Below are positions 1 to 13,339 of a DNA stretch of 64,000 nucleotides, piece after piece. The DNA is from Bradysia coprophila (lineage: Eukaryota; Arthropoda; Insecta; Diptera; Sciaridae), in the NCBI RefSeq assembly GCF_014529535.1, contig NW_023503313.1:310001-374000 (forward strand), in the 5' to 3' direction. The position numbers and the translations under genes are program-made. Below the pieces are notes generated by a model that had not been told where the DNA came from, did not search any database, and was given only the letters and a program-made list of their open reading frames with translations. Within the stretch, counting starts at the first letter, position 1. The number at the start of each line of letters is the position of its first letter.

Positions 1-1070
1 AACAAATTAAATTTTTTTTTATAAAAATTTACGAGACTGAAAGCCACAAAAATCTGAAACAATAAACGATATGGGAATAGCAATTTAAGTCCCAATGTGA
101 TTTCTATAAATTCTGACTAGCTGTCGTTTTCAATGGGAAATTTTTAATTTTAATGGAATTTTGTGGATAAAGCATTAGTTGGGGAAAAGTGGAGATACAA
201 TACGATGTTTGAGGAATGATTAATTCATGAACTGAACAGCATATATAAATTATTATCATTTCCGTTTAGATCAAAAGTGAAAAAGCAAAAATGAAACGTT
301 AAAATAACTTAATATTCTTTCCCATGACGTTGTCTTAATAATAATTGGTAGTCATGGTTGTGCACAGTAGATGTACATCATTTCGATGTAGGAGAACCAC
401 CTTGTATAATTTCAAACAAAAAAAAGCAAAACAAAAAGTGGTCAAGTTTGCAGAAACACGCATTATACCTGTCGTTGCACATTATCGGATATAACTACTC
501 GCAGTCGAAACGTTCCTAATAATTGTAAAAATTGTAATTTCACTATATTTGCGGTTGAGTTTTTAGAAAACTAGCGGGCTCAGATTATTTTCCAGTCATT
601 TTGAAGATCACATACTTCACACCAGGTTCGGCTTGGGTCAGGTCAGGACAGGTCAGATAATTGTAAATAATTGTTCGAAAAACTAAAATCGGACCTGACC
701 AGCATTAATTGAGCATAGTGACTGCCATTCTAAAAATAGCCATTGGAAGTTTATATTTTTGCATGTTTATGAGGTTCCCAACCAGTGTTTAAAATGGCAA
801 ACGTTTTGGTCAAAAGTGGTTCCCGGATATAACATTAATGTTCCGGTTAACCCGATAGAACGTCAATCTTTAACCACATATTAAACAAATAGAGCCGTTA
901 CATGTGCCTCGACCTATATATCTACCAATATTTCAGAAAAATATCCAAACTTCCGTATAAAACAGACAGGTCGAATGTTACCATTAACTAACAATTTGAA
1001 AACAAAAACTAATCTGAATGTTCGTTGAAGTAAACGAACCGATTAACTCATACGAACACCAAAATCAATG
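1..1070. other. AT-rich intergenic DNA, no gene seen
   Basis: No open frame with recognisable similarity or good splice sites was found. A short direct and inverted arrangement of GGTCAGGTCAGGACAGGTC and GGACCTGACC lies at about 630-700; its meaning is unclear. The region ends at the head of the first copy of the 1.3 kb repeat family. Confidence 0.5.
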
Positions 1071-2400
1071 TGAAAACAAGAGGAGATTGACGCGGCAGGC
1101 GCGTTAGCAATAGACTCGCACGTTCCGAAACTACAATTTTCGCAATATTTCCACACATTTAGTATAGTTGAGTGTAACTGCTATTACAATCACAGTAGTC
1201 CTTATTACATAAATTAAATTTCGAAAATGGTACAATTGTGAAATCACATAATATGAAGAGTACTTACTATTAATAGTTAAATATTGATAGTCAAATGTCG
1301 AACAACGTAGGCGCAAGCGGATCATACATTTTAATCAGTCAAGTCTTGACGCTCGCCTAGTTAACATCTCCGCTAAAACATTCTGTTTCAACTATCAACT
1401 ATTGATAGTTGACTATCAATAGTTGAGGAAGAATGTTTTAGTGGAGATGTTAACTGGACGAGCGGATCATACATTTTAATCAGTCAATTCGTGACTCTTG
1501 TCCAGTTGACATCACCGTTAAACATTCTACCTATCCAATATTGATAGACAACTATCAATAGTTGATAGTTGAGGGAGAATTTTTTGGCGGAGATGTTAAC
1601 TGGACGAGCGTCATATATTGACTGATTAAAATGTATGATCCGCTAGCTACTAGATTGTTCGACATTTGATAGTCAACTATTGAATGTCAACTATCACACC
1701 ATTATGTGATTTCGCAATATTTCCATATATTGCGTAATTGAATTTATTACATAATATTACAAAAATTTACAGCAGCACTAGTCTATGCGCAGCGCTCGTT
1801 CGGTGAACATCTTTGTTGAAGCATCTTAAATATTTGAGTTCTCATCGAAAAGGCTCACCCTCTATCACATATCAGACATACGTGAGAATGGTAGTTGGGC
1901 AGAGTGAATTCGATTGGGACTAAAAATCTTAATGGAGTGATGTGTGTCGTTGCGCGAGACGCTGTGACCTATAAATTTTTGAGGTCTGATCGAAAAGGCT
2001 CACCCTTCATCAATATACCAGACTCAAGTGATAATTGTAGATGGGCAGAGTCAAAAAGATCGGGATCAAAAGTTTGGATAGTTTGAGCGTGTCGCTTCAA
2101 CCGTCCTTTCATATTTTTCTAAAGTTACGACACACGGACAGACAGACGGACGGACGGACGGACGGACGGACGGACGGACGGACGGACGGTCGGACGGACG
2201 GACGGACGGACGGACAGACGGACGGACGGACGGACGGACGGACGGACGGACGGACGGACATGGCTCAATCGTCTTATAATATCATACTGATAATAATTGC
2301 CCACTACGATATAGGCCGTTTTCGATTATTTCACTTACTTACACGATGGTGGGCAAAACATAAAGACTCTCACGATTTACTTCGTATCGTGCGAGTCTAA
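1071..2400 (+). repeat. Repeat family A, copy 1 (3'-complete, left terminal repeat missing)
   Basis: This copy has the head beginning ACAAGAGGAGATTGACGCGG, two internal hairpins at about 1348-1461 and 1497-1612, and a tandemly duplicated ~146-bp segment starting near 1840 and 1985. It then has an (ACGG)n array at 2131-2260, the tail, and the 72-bp terminal repeat S at about 2329-2400. The left S is absent, although GTGAAA, its last bases, remains before the head. The short open frames in it (63 aa and 119 aa) recur in every copy and come from the duplicated segment and the tetranucleotide array. No transposase is visible, so the element is non-autonomous. Copies 2, 3 and 4 lie at 9315-12958. 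Confidence 0.85.
2131..2260 (+). repeat. (ACGG)n tetranucleotide array
   Basis: About 30 units of ACGG with occasional ACAG or TCGG interruptions, at the 3' part of repeat A copy 1. The other copies carry arrays of different length at 10306-10430, 11607-11758 and, in reverse orientation, 11969-12045. The array belongs to the element and has changed length since the copies separated. Confidence 0.95.
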
Positions 2401-5400
2401 TGAAAAATTTATTTTCCATAAATATACAGCACGAAATCAAGAGTGCCCCTACACAAACCGTAGCCAGGGTCGTACTGGCCGCTCAACATTTTAAACAGGC
2501 AAATTTGTTTTTGAGAGACAAGATTGAGGTATTGGAGCTTTTGATTGTATGCGTTTAAGCAAAGGGTCAGCTTTAATTGTGATGTGCGGATTTTTTGATT
2601 GCATAACAGGTCAGTCCGAGTCTGAACCTAGCAAAATGCAAGTTTATTATGTTGACTCTGTTCGAGTTAAAAAAAAGGAGAAAATTTTACAATTCAATTA
2701 CACTTGCATCATACATCCAACAGTTTTTTCTATTTTGGTTTTGTTAACTACCTTCACATCCATCAGTGTACACAATATACATTATGGAGTGTGATTACTA
2801 ATTATCGACATATCGATGTATCGGGAATGACGGATTTTTGTTAGTATGTTTAGAGAATAGATAAGATAATGATAAATCGTTTCAGTGGACGACTCTGTAC
2901 ATTAACTTTTTTTTTGTTTCCAAACAATTTGGATATTTCGATGAAGTCAATTTTATCGAAAGAATCAAATCAACAGAACCATAAAAGTTATAACAATGAA
3001 CTTAATAAAGTTGAAATCGGTATTGTAACGCCAGTTAGGTAATGGAATAATTTTTCATTAATAACGGTCAGACATAACCACACCTTTTCGCTATTTGAAT
3101 ATCATGTCCTTGAGAGATTTTTTTAGTTGTAAATGTAAAAAATTAATTTTTAATATTCTCCGACATAATTTGGTCCAGCAGCAATGTATAAATTATGTGT
3201 TACTAAATGTTTGCTTTATAAATCATATTAAAATTTCAAAATGTTTCATCATTTTCTTTTGTTTCGCATATTTTTCAATTTGGTTGTTGTTTTTTTGTAA
3301 TTCATCAAATGTATGCACACGGAACTGAGCAAATTCCAATGATTAATACGAAAGTGTGAGTGAATGAGATAGAGAAGAACCGTCATGTATACGATCTTCC
3401 TAAAATACCGATATTGATTTTCGAATTTGGAATCATCTTTTTTTTCTGGTTAAATATTCTTTAACGTTGTCATCGCATAACCCGCGAAGCATTCGGACAC
3501 ACAAGAAATATTACGGAACACGTTTTGGTCTCCGGTTATGGGTATTTTTCTTACGTTAAACCTTTAGGTATAATATAAATTTCCGTGAATTTCAGATGCT
3601 TACATTGTTTGCATTATGAATGAGTCAGATTTTATTTGTAATAATCGCTATGTGACTGTGTTCGATTCGATTTTTTTTTTATTATTCGTGATATCATAAG
3701 CATACTTAATGTGCTGTGTGCCTTTAAAAATCTGAAAGAAATTGTTAAACGTTTGTGTGGATACTCAGCTTTTTATAATACGCAAGACTAATTAGCTTTG
3801 TTCCACCTTTTGTTACACAAAAACGTGAAATGATTCTTCGCGGGGAATACATGATTTTCAATTCAATTGGAATAAACAGATTCCTCAAAAGTGGAAACAT
3901 TACTTGGAAGTTTAGACCTTTCATTAATTTCTAATCGATAAGTAGTTATTTGTTCAAAAAGATTCTGTCGTTTCAGATAGCAATCTTACGAGTTTACTTC
4001 ACGAGAATTCGAAGTTCTCGATCATCCGTAGTTTTGGATGAACAATTTTTCAGGAAAATTTCTTACAGTTAGATAGACTCGTAACTGGCAAGGATTCATG
4101 TAGTTCTACTGTTTCTTACCCTCGAAAACTGAAGATGTGGTACCTATCGTGATGTGGTAACTCTAGAGTTGTGGTATATCTCGAGATGTGGTAACTTTAG
4201 AGTGAAAGGGTAGCTCTCGAAAGGTCATAACCACCATTGTGATGAGTTACCATCTATGTGTTATGACCATCAAGAGTTCATACCTCTAACGATTTGGTAA
4301 CTCTCTGGAACTTTTACCTTTTCTTTGCTAATTGGTATTATACACTCTCACCGTCACCATGATGTAATATTTTTGTGAACGAATTTCGTATATTATCAAC
4401 GTAATTCGACTCGTCCTTTTCTCTAGAAATTCTCAACGACATTTTCTTGCGGTGCGGGTCGCTTTTATTCACTTAAGTAAATTTGATTTGTGAGTTCCTC
4501 TTGTTAAAACAAAAACAATTTTTAACTGCATTCTTAAGTGGTTAATTTTTATTCTAACATCTATCTAAATCATACAAGGTTGAATAGAATCTCTGTTAAA
4601 TATATTCGTTAAAATTTTAAAGTTTTTACAGCGATTCAAAGAATGAAATGAAAAGAAATATAAATGGAAATTTCTGGTTGAGCATATCTGCTGTGTGTAT
4701 TTTAAATATAATGTGCCACATCGTTATATTGCAACATACCGCAATCTAAGCGACGTGTGGAAATGGAAATGCAGCTACAATACCAGTGAATACGTTGACG
4801 ATCAGACAACAGATGCAAAATCAAATTTCATTAAAATTTATTTTGACATTGAACTTCACTTCGTGTTATTCTTTGTCTTAAAATTCGAACAGAATATTTA
4901 CATCCGAAAAACTATATTCTAATGTGTCGCGACGAAAAGGTGTTCTTATTTCGAATGCGTTTCAACCGAGGGGAACGGAACATAATTTAAAAATTTATAT
5001 TTATAAGCCAGCAGTTGAGTCAAAGTCAAATACAGTTGGGTTTTGTACTTTTTAGCATTTTGAATTTTTGTGAGGAATTCATCTATGGGAAACCGTGTGT
5101 AGCTCGTTTGCATTCGACAGAGCGAAATAATACTGAAAACGGGTTATCACAGAAGGAAATAGGGGAAACGTTATTGTCGGTAGGTTGTTGGTTCATTCAC
5201 AATCTACTTTATCGATTTCATCGTGTTGTAACTTTATTATTCGATCAAAAACTTTTCCGCCGCATCCAAGCATCGGATTTAGCGCTCATAAATCAATCGA
5301 CACCGATGTGTCAATATATCCATTGACTCGATTTCCATTTATTTGATACACTCGGCTTTTGATGTTCGAGCAAAAGATGAAATGAAATTTAAATTTTCAA

Positions 5401-8400
5401 ATAACATTTTCGTAATAAATTTCCGGTCTTAAAGAGACCTATCATCTATATAGCAGAGAACATGTAATTCGTAAGCATGCTGAACATTTTTCACAAACCA
5501 AGCAAAATATTTGTGTCGAATGAATTGGTCTTTTCATTTTCCAGAAAATGTTTTATGTTTTGTTTTTATTACTGGGGAAAAGTCAAACAACGACTGCATG
5601 AACGTTTATTCGTAATACAGATGCATGCAGAATATTTTTTGTATACAGGAAAAAAAAAATTAACTTAATGCATAATACGCTTATTATGGCGTATAGGGTT
5701 ACGATATACAGCATGTTCGTTTTTCTTTTGAATTTTTATTTTATTTTATTTTTTTTTTTAAATCCTTAAACAGATGGATTGGACGACATATCGGTCTTGT
5801 GATAATCTTCAGAATGTTACATTTTTTCTCCTTTTCGCACCTAATGCATTCAATTTGAAAAATGTGCACTGAGGGTACCGTATATGAAAGATAGTATCTT
5901 GTGCATGATGGTAGTTTGGATGATAGTGAAGAATGTAATTCCATCCTTTTGAAGAATACGTTCTATGACCCGATGCTCGCAAAAAAAAATCTGCTTTTCG
6001 TAAAGAATAAAAAATCTCCGAAATGCAGTAATGTAAACAGTAACTAATGACAACAATGTTTAATGCTTTAGACCCAATTTTTTGTTAGCACAGGATGTTT
6101 TTCTAAAGTATAATGCAGAGCTGGATTTTGGATTTTGGTGCATGTGATTTTAGCCCAATTATTTTTCCAACAGAGAGGCTACTTTATGACGTACAAGCAT
6201 GGAAATAATGCGGTATCCTGGTAACCTATTTAACGAGATTTTTTTTCTTGGAAAATTGCAGTACATCTGGAAAGTCTAGACTTGACATCGCCGAACATGT
6301 CACGAAGAAATGTATTGTCCGGGAAGTTATCTGCCACTCGGATATAGAGATTGTAAAACAGCGCCGAATAAACCTACCTTCGATGGTCGGTTTATTTGGC
6401 GGTGCCAAGTGGAAAGTTGATTTTTTTATCTTTCAACGGATGTTTTACGTTTCTTCTTACCTGAAAATTTTGACTCAGTTACAGGGAAGGATTGTTTCCG
6501 TACCTGCCGACATTGTTTCTATCGAAATTGTATTGAATTCTGAACATTCGATGCGATCGTGTCCTGAAGATTCTTTCGAAAATCCGGAACATTATAACTG
6601 GATTCTGGAAACAAATCTGTCTGGGCAGGGCCTATTTCTGGGATCTTTTATTTTGGAAAATTCCGAAAAACGAAGTCAGAATTCGAAATTTTTTAAGAAA
6701 AACGAAAAACCCGTCTCACAGGACAAATACCGAGGAAATTGGGGTAAATGCAAAAGGGCGAATGTACAAAGTAAATGGGTCGATATTCTCACACGATTTT
6801 CCCGGGTCGTTTGTTTTTCCACAAAAATAGTAAATGTTGACACTAAAATTAATTTTCGATAGTTAGGTCAGTCGAGCGTCCCTGAAGCCTTATACAGCTT
6901 CTTTGCTTTGATGGAAAGATCCATCATGAATCACTTTGCGTGATAATAACCGAATGGACTCTTTCAATTTCTATAAGTTGAAAATTTATTATTTGTTGCT
7001 CGGGTTTGAGGATATGACGAACGTTACTGTTCACATTTCATAAACATTTTATAAAGAGAACAAGATTTCCGCGAGCCGTTTACCCCTCGATTGATTGACA
7101 CAATGATTTTATGTTGAAACGTTATCGAAAAGTGAAATAAAATTTTCTCCACATTTCAAAACTTTTTTTAACATACCCTGAGGTCACCGAATATCATTGG
7201 CTCATCCGGCACTGATGAACGTAAACTCTGTTTCTAACAGATATAAACAATTTCCTGTGTAGAGGTTATTGTAAAAGGCAACTAGGACATTGTGTATTTA
7301 AAAAAAAAAAATTGAACTTTTCTGTTTCTATAATGTACACAGCAGAAAAGTTTATTTTTTTAGCTGATTACATGTTTAATCTCGCAAATAGTTTAAACAA
7401 ATGCTACCCTCTGAACCGGTTTCATGTCTTTTTAATTCTGCTCTAATTTCGATGTTTTTTTTTTCTCCTTTCTGAGAAGCACTTATAACACAGGGGTGTA
7501 ACTTAGAACAATTTTTATTGTCGCTGCTTAGAACATTTTTGATTTTTGTACCAGCCCTGTTGAATGTCGTTCAAAAACATCGAATCGTTTTTTAATTTTC
7601 TGAATGTTATAGTTTTCGGCAACAACGATTTTCTGTTATAGTAACTTTTAATTGTCTTCGGCAATTGCCTAAAATCGATGGTATTTTACGACAATTTTTA
7701 TGGTAAAGTGGTACACCCGTCAAAAAGCATTGGAAATAAAATCGTCTCTATAGTTGCATCTGTTTGATGGTACATGTCGTATAGTGACTACAGAAAACGG
7801 TTAAAGAAATTCTTTTACAAAGTAAATAATACACGAAAATTGATCCTTTTATTTTACCTAATTAATTAGCAGTAACGACAAAAGAAAAAGAATGCTACTT
7901 TATGGCTTCATAATTAGCTAAACGAGAAATGACGTCCCTAAGTTGGGAAAACTCGTTGAAATTAAGGTAGATCAAAAAAAAGAAAGAAGAAACAAATAAA
8001 ACAAAAATTCGATTCACTTTGTGGTTAGAAGACCAATAATGTATAGAATGTTCCAACATTTATATATAAAATTGTACCACTACCTAGAATGGTACATTCC
8101 TCTTCAGGTAAAAGAACTTTAAACACAAACCAGTCTTAACATTCGCTCGGTATTACTATATACCAACTCACTCAAAATGTAATAATAATAAAAAAAAACA
8201 CACAAAAGAAAAGGTACTCTCGCAAGGTAAGTTACTTACCACTACATAGGCAAAAGCCGACGACATTCCATAGTATGAGTATCCTCAAGCAATTTGATAT
8301 GTTACTGTAGTTAATCCATTTGTGCGATGAATTGAAAATCCTTTTCACCAAATGCATTTTACTTTAATTTTTTAAATCTCACTTTACACATCAAACGCTA

Positions 8401-9314
8401 TCTACGCTCAGCCGAATAGCAGTTGTAGTAAGCGCAATTAAATTTTATTTTAAAAAACAATGTCACTTCATACTCAAAAACGATTTTTTGTTTACTTTTC
8501 ACGATGAAATTTTTATTATTTTAACTTCACTTCACAAAATAATATCAAAAATATCTTCGGTCAAAATTGAGCCAACGGATCACTGGCATAGTGAAACCGT
8601 TTTAAGAATTTTTCATTTCAAACATTTAAATAATCAAACTGAAAATTATAGAGTGCAGCAATCATCGAGCAATAAATCCTAGACAATATTGTGCAGCATT
8701 AAATTTGAAAACATGCAACGCTAACTATTTTATCGGTTTTTTTGGTCGTTGCTCAGCACTACACAACACTACCAACACACAAAAGCGTTATTTATTAACA
8801 CACCTGTGGATTACCTAAGTTCTTTTAGCTTACCACTTTGGTTTAAAATGTTTTTATATGTGAATGGTAAGCAGAAAACTCTTTGTTTTCGTTTCAAATT
8901 TCAATCCATTTTTGTTAAGAAACCGCACAATTTTATTACACTCGATAAAACCGCATTAGAACTTAATATTAAATAGTTTACCGTCAATTATTCGAAATTT
9001 TCGACACAAAATTGAATTCACGTACAACAAAAATATTAGACGACACACAATGTGTGTATGTCATTCGATGCAATTTCGATGATGACTGATGTATCGCGCA
9101 ATGAAATGAACAAGTCGAACTGAATAACAAAACCGGTTTTCTTCTGGTATAGTGTTATGCATGTGGATGGTATATGGTGTATATTACGCTTTGTATATGT
9201 ATCACATGAATATGTATATAGTGCTTTGGACGGTTTGGACGTTAATATAGTCTTACCAGATGTGATTTCATGCTGCACATTCGAAATACAATTGGCGCCT
9301 ATTTAAAATAAAAA
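2401..9314. other. Intergenic AT-rich DNA; no supported gene
   Basis: Long A and T runs and short chance open frames. At 4130-4320 a loosely repeated motif around GATGTGGTAACTCTAGAG and its relatives occurs several times in both orientations. A CAGGGCCTATTT end, resembling the MITE family at 34.2 and 36.6 kb, occurs at 6626 without a partner end. The only notable open frame is 6248-6862, listed separately. Confidence 0.5.
6248..6862 (+). other. Unidentified 204-codon open frame, possibly an exon or relic
   Basis: The frame is open for 204 codons but starts at TTG; the first ATG is about 45 codons in. The bases just before the first ATG-less part, GAAAATTGCAG, resemble a splice acceptor, so part of this could be an internal exon. 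From about 6626 the frame runs into a CAGGGCCTATTT motif matching the end of a MITE family found elsewhere in the window, so the C-terminal part is probably transposon-derived. I recognise no domain. Most likely it is a chance or decayed frame. Confidence 0.2.
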
Positions 9315-10498
9315 CAAGAGGAGATTGACGCGGCAGGCGCGTTAGCAATAGACTCGCACGTTCCTAAACTACATTTTTCGCAATATTTCCACTCATTTCG
9401 TAGTTGAGTGTAATTGCTATTACAATTGCCACAATCGCAGTAGTCCTCATTACATAAATTCAATTACGAAATTTATGGTAAAATTGTGAAATCACATAAT
9501 AGTCAACTGTCAAATGTCGAACAATGTAGGGTTAGCGGATCATACATTCACAATCAGTCAAGTCGTGACGCTCGTCTAGTTAACATCTCCGCTAAAACAT
9601 TCTCTCTCAACTATCAACTATTGATAGTTGACTATCAATAGTTGAGGGAGAATGCTTTAGTGGAGATGTTAACTGGACGAGCGGATCACACATTTTAATC
9701 AGTCAAGTCGTGACTCTTGTCTAGTTAACATCACCGTTAAAACATTCTCTCTCAACTATCAACTATTGATAGTTGACTATCAATTTGAGGGAGAATGTTT
9801 TAGCGGAGATGTTAACTGGACGAGCGTCATGAATTGACTGATTAAAATGTATGATCCGCTAGCTACTAGATTGTTCGACATTTGATGGTCAACTATTGAA
9901 AGTTAACTATCACACCATTATGTGATTTCGCAATATTTCCACACATTGCGTAATTGAACATCTTCGTTGAGGCATACTGTTGGCCACTTTCAGATACTAA
10001 TATTTGAGTTCTCATCGAAAAGGCTCACCCTCTATCACATATCAGACATACGTGAGAATGGTAGTTGGGCAGAGTGAATTCGATTGGGACTAAAAATCTT
10101 AATGGAGTGATGTGTGTCGTTGCGCGAGACGCTGTGACCTATAAATTTTTGAGGTCTGATCGAAAAGGCTCACCCTTCATCAATATACCAGACTCAAGTG
10201 ATAATTGTAGATGGGCAGAGTCAAAAAGATCGGGATCAAAAGTTTGGATAGTTTGAGCGTGTCGCTTCAACCGTCCTTTCATATTTTTCTAAAGTTACGA
10301 CACACGGACAGACAGACGGACGGACGGACGGACGGACGGACGGACGGACGGACGGACGGTCGGACGGACGGACGGACGGACGGACGGACGGACGGACAGA
10401 CGGACGGACGGACGGACGGACGGACGGACATGGCTCAATCGTCTTATAATATCATACTGATAATAATTGCCCACTACGATATAGGCCGTTTTCGATTA
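9315..10498 (+). repeat. Repeat family A, copy 2 (both terminal S repeats missing)
   Basis: The head starts at ACAAGAGGAGATTG and the tail ends CGTTTTCGATTA at 10498. Internal hairpins lie at about 9575-9700 and 9720-9835. The duplicated ~146-bp module and an (ACGG)n array at 10306-10430 follow the order of copy 1. There is no left S repeat. On the right the next bases are the S repeat in the orientation that belongs to copy 3, so this copy was truncated or joined there. It is the left arm of a large inverted pair with copy 4. Confidence 0.85.
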
Positions 10499-11899
10499 TT
10501 AGACTCGCACGATACGAAGTAAATCGTGAGAGTCTTTATGTTTTGCCCACCATCGTGTAAGTAAGTGAAACAAGAGGAGATTGACGCGGCAGGCGCGTTA
10601 GCAATAGACTCGCACGTTCCTAAACTACATTTTTCGCAATATTTCCACTCATTTCGTAGTTGAGTGTAATTGCTATTACAATTGCCGCAATCGCAGTAGT
10701 CCTTATTACATAAATTCAATTACGAAATTTATGGTAAAATTGTGAAATCACATAATAGTCAACTGTCAAATGTCGAACAATGTAGGGTTAGCGGATCATA
10801 CATTTTAATCAGTCAAGTCGTGACGCTCGTCTAGTTAACATCTCCGCTAAAACATTCTCTCTCAACTATCAACTATTGATAGTTGACTATCAATAGTTGA
10901 GGGAGAATGTTCTAGTGGAGATGTTAACTGGACGAGCGGATCACACATTTTAATCAGTCAAGTCGTGACTCTTGTCTAGTTAACATCACCGTTAAAACAT
11001 TCTCTCTCAACTATCAACTATTGATAGTTGACTATCAATTTGAGGGAGAATGTTTTAGCGGAGATGTTAACTGGACGAGCGTCATGAATTGACTGATTAA
11101 AATGTATGATCCGCTAGCTACTAGATTGTTCACATTTGATGGTCAACTATTGAAAGTTAACTATCACACCAATTTCGCAATATTTCGCATGATTTCGCAA
11201 TATTTCCACACATTGCGTAATTGAATTTACAGCGATTTACGCAGCCCTCGTCTGGTGAACATCTTCGTTGAAGCATACTGCTGGCCACTTTCAGATACTA
11301 ATATTTGAGTTCTCATCGAAAAGGCTCACCCTCTATCACATATCAGACATACGTGAGAATGGTAGTTGGGCAGAGTGAATTCGATTGGGACTAAAAATCT
11401 TAATGGAGTGATGTGTGTCGTTGCGCGAGACGCTGTGACCTATAAATTTTTGAGGTCTGATCGAAAAGGCTCACCCTTCATCAATATACCAGACTCAAGT
11501 GATAATTGTAGATGGGCAGAGTCAAAAAGATCGGGATCAAAAGTTTGGATAGTTTGAGCGTGTCGCTTCAACCGTCCTTTCATATTTTTCTAAAGTTACG
11601 ACACACGGACAGACAGACAGACGGACGGACGGACGGACGGACGGACGGACGGACGGACGGACGGACGGACGGACGGACGGACGGACAGACGGACGGACGG
11701 ACGGACGGACAGACGGACGGACGGACGGACGGACAGACGGACGGACGGACGGACGGACATGGCTCAATCGTCTTATAATATCATACTGATAATAATTGCC
11801 CACTACGATATAGGCCGTTTTCGATTATTTCACTTACTTACACGATGGTGGGCAAAACATAAAGACTCTCACGATTTACTTCGTATCGTGCGAGTCTAA
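10499..11899 (+). mobile_element. Repeat family A, copy 3: complete non-autonomous element with 72-bp terminal inverted repeats
   Basis: A 1,401-bp element. The left terminal repeat 10499-10570 starts TTAGACTCGCACGATACG and ends AAGTGAAA; the right repeat 11828-11899 is its reverse complement and ends CGTATCGTGCGAGTCTAA. Between them are the head, two stacked hairpins built on the motif AACTATCAACTATTGATAG, the duplicated ~146-bp module, the (ACGG)n array at 11607-11758 and the tail. No protein of plausible length is encoded apart from frames through the simple repeats. The flanks (ATTA on the left, TAAT on the right) are tail sequence of copies 2 and 4, so no clean target-site duplication can be read. 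I infer a cut-and-paste DNA transposon derivative; superfamily unknown. Confidence 0.75.
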
Positions 11900-12958
11900 T
11901 AATCGAAAACGGCCTATATCGTAGTGGGCAATTATTATCAGTATGATATTATAAGACGATTGAGCCATGTCCGTCCGTCCGTCCGTCCGTCCGTCCGTCT
12001 GTCCGTCCGTCCGTCCGTCCGTCCGTCCGTCTGTCTGTCCGTGTGTCGTAACTTTAGAAAAATATGAAAGGACGGTTGAAGCGACACGCTCAAACTATCC
12101 AAACTTTTGATCCCGATCTTTTTGTCTCTGCCCATCTACAATTATCACTTGAGTCTGGTATATTGATGAAGGGTGAGCCTTTTCGATCAGACCTCAAAAA
12201 TTTATAGGTCACAGCGTCTCGCGCAACGACACACATCACTCCATTAAGATTTTTAGTCCCAATCGAATTCACTCTGCCCAACTACCATTCTCACGTATGT
12301 CTGATATGTGATAGAGGGTGAGCCTTTTCGATGAGAACTCAAATATTAGTATCTGAAAGTGGCCAACAGTATGCCTCAACGAAGATGTTCAATTACGCAA
12401 TGTGTGGAAATATTGCGAAATCACATAATGGTGTGATAGTTAACTTTCAATAGTTGACCATCAAATGTCGAACAATCTAGTAGCTAGCGGATCATACATT
12501 TTAATCAGTCAATTCATGACGCTCGTCCAGTTAACATCTCCGCTAAAACATTCTCCCTCAAATTGATAGTCAACTATCAATAGTTGATAGTTGAGAGAGA
12601 ATGTTTTAGCGGAGATGTTAACTAGACGAGCGTCACGACTTGACTGATTGTGAATGTATGATCCGCTAACCCTACATTGTTCGACATTTGACAGTTGACT
12701 ATTATGTGATTTCACAATTTTACCATAAATTTCGTAATTGAATTTATGTAATGAGGACTACTGCGATTGTGGCAATTGTAATAGCAATTACACTCAACTA
12801 CGAAATGAGTGGAAATATTGCGAAAAATGTAGTTTAGGAACGTGCGAGTCTATTGCTAACGCGCCTGCCGCGTCAATCTCCTCTTGTTTCACTTACTTAC
12901 ACGATGGTGGGCAAAACATAAAGACTCTCACGATTTACTTCGTATCGTGCGAGTCTAA
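11900..12958 (-). repeat. Repeat family A, copy 4 (inverted; keeps its left terminal repeat)
   Basis: Reverse-complement copy: tail at 11900, CCGT-phase array at 11969-12045, duplicated module, one hairpin at about 12520-12620, head ending near 12886, then the S repeat at 12887-12958 in the position expected for the left end of an inverted element. It lacks one of the two internal hairpins and has a shorter tetranucleotide array than the other copies. It pairs with copy 2 as inverted arms around copy 3. Confidence 0.85.
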
Positions 12959-13339
12959 TAATTGTAAAACATTAAAGGCGGAAGAATTTGTTCGTAGTCG
13001 GTTTTACTGGGTCCATTAGATTATTTGTAGTTATATACGCAATTTCTCGTGTTCACCTGAAGACGTGTCCAAAATACATTCAATCATTTTAATGCTATCT
13101 TCGAAACTATTTTGACCTATTCAGCGCATCGTCGATCACTCACTTCGCGAATGCCTTCAGAAAAAGGGATATGGCCCGGGTAAAAAAAAAAGTGAATGTG
13201 AGACCCCTTTTGAGACCGTTTTTTTTGTATGGAGGTGAGACGTCTCTTTTCGAACTTTGAGACTGGTTTCTTCTCATATACTGATGAATTGATGATGATG
13301 ATGATTGCGAAACCGATGAGAAGTCTCGTTTTAAATGTT

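Noticed and set aside
2041..2400. Open frames with DGRTDGRTDG-type repeats (also 10211-10522, 11512-11803, 11938-12135)
   Set aside because: They read through (ACGG)n arrays in repeat A; tetranucleotide arrays without stop codons are open in all frames on one strand. They recur with the element and are not genes.
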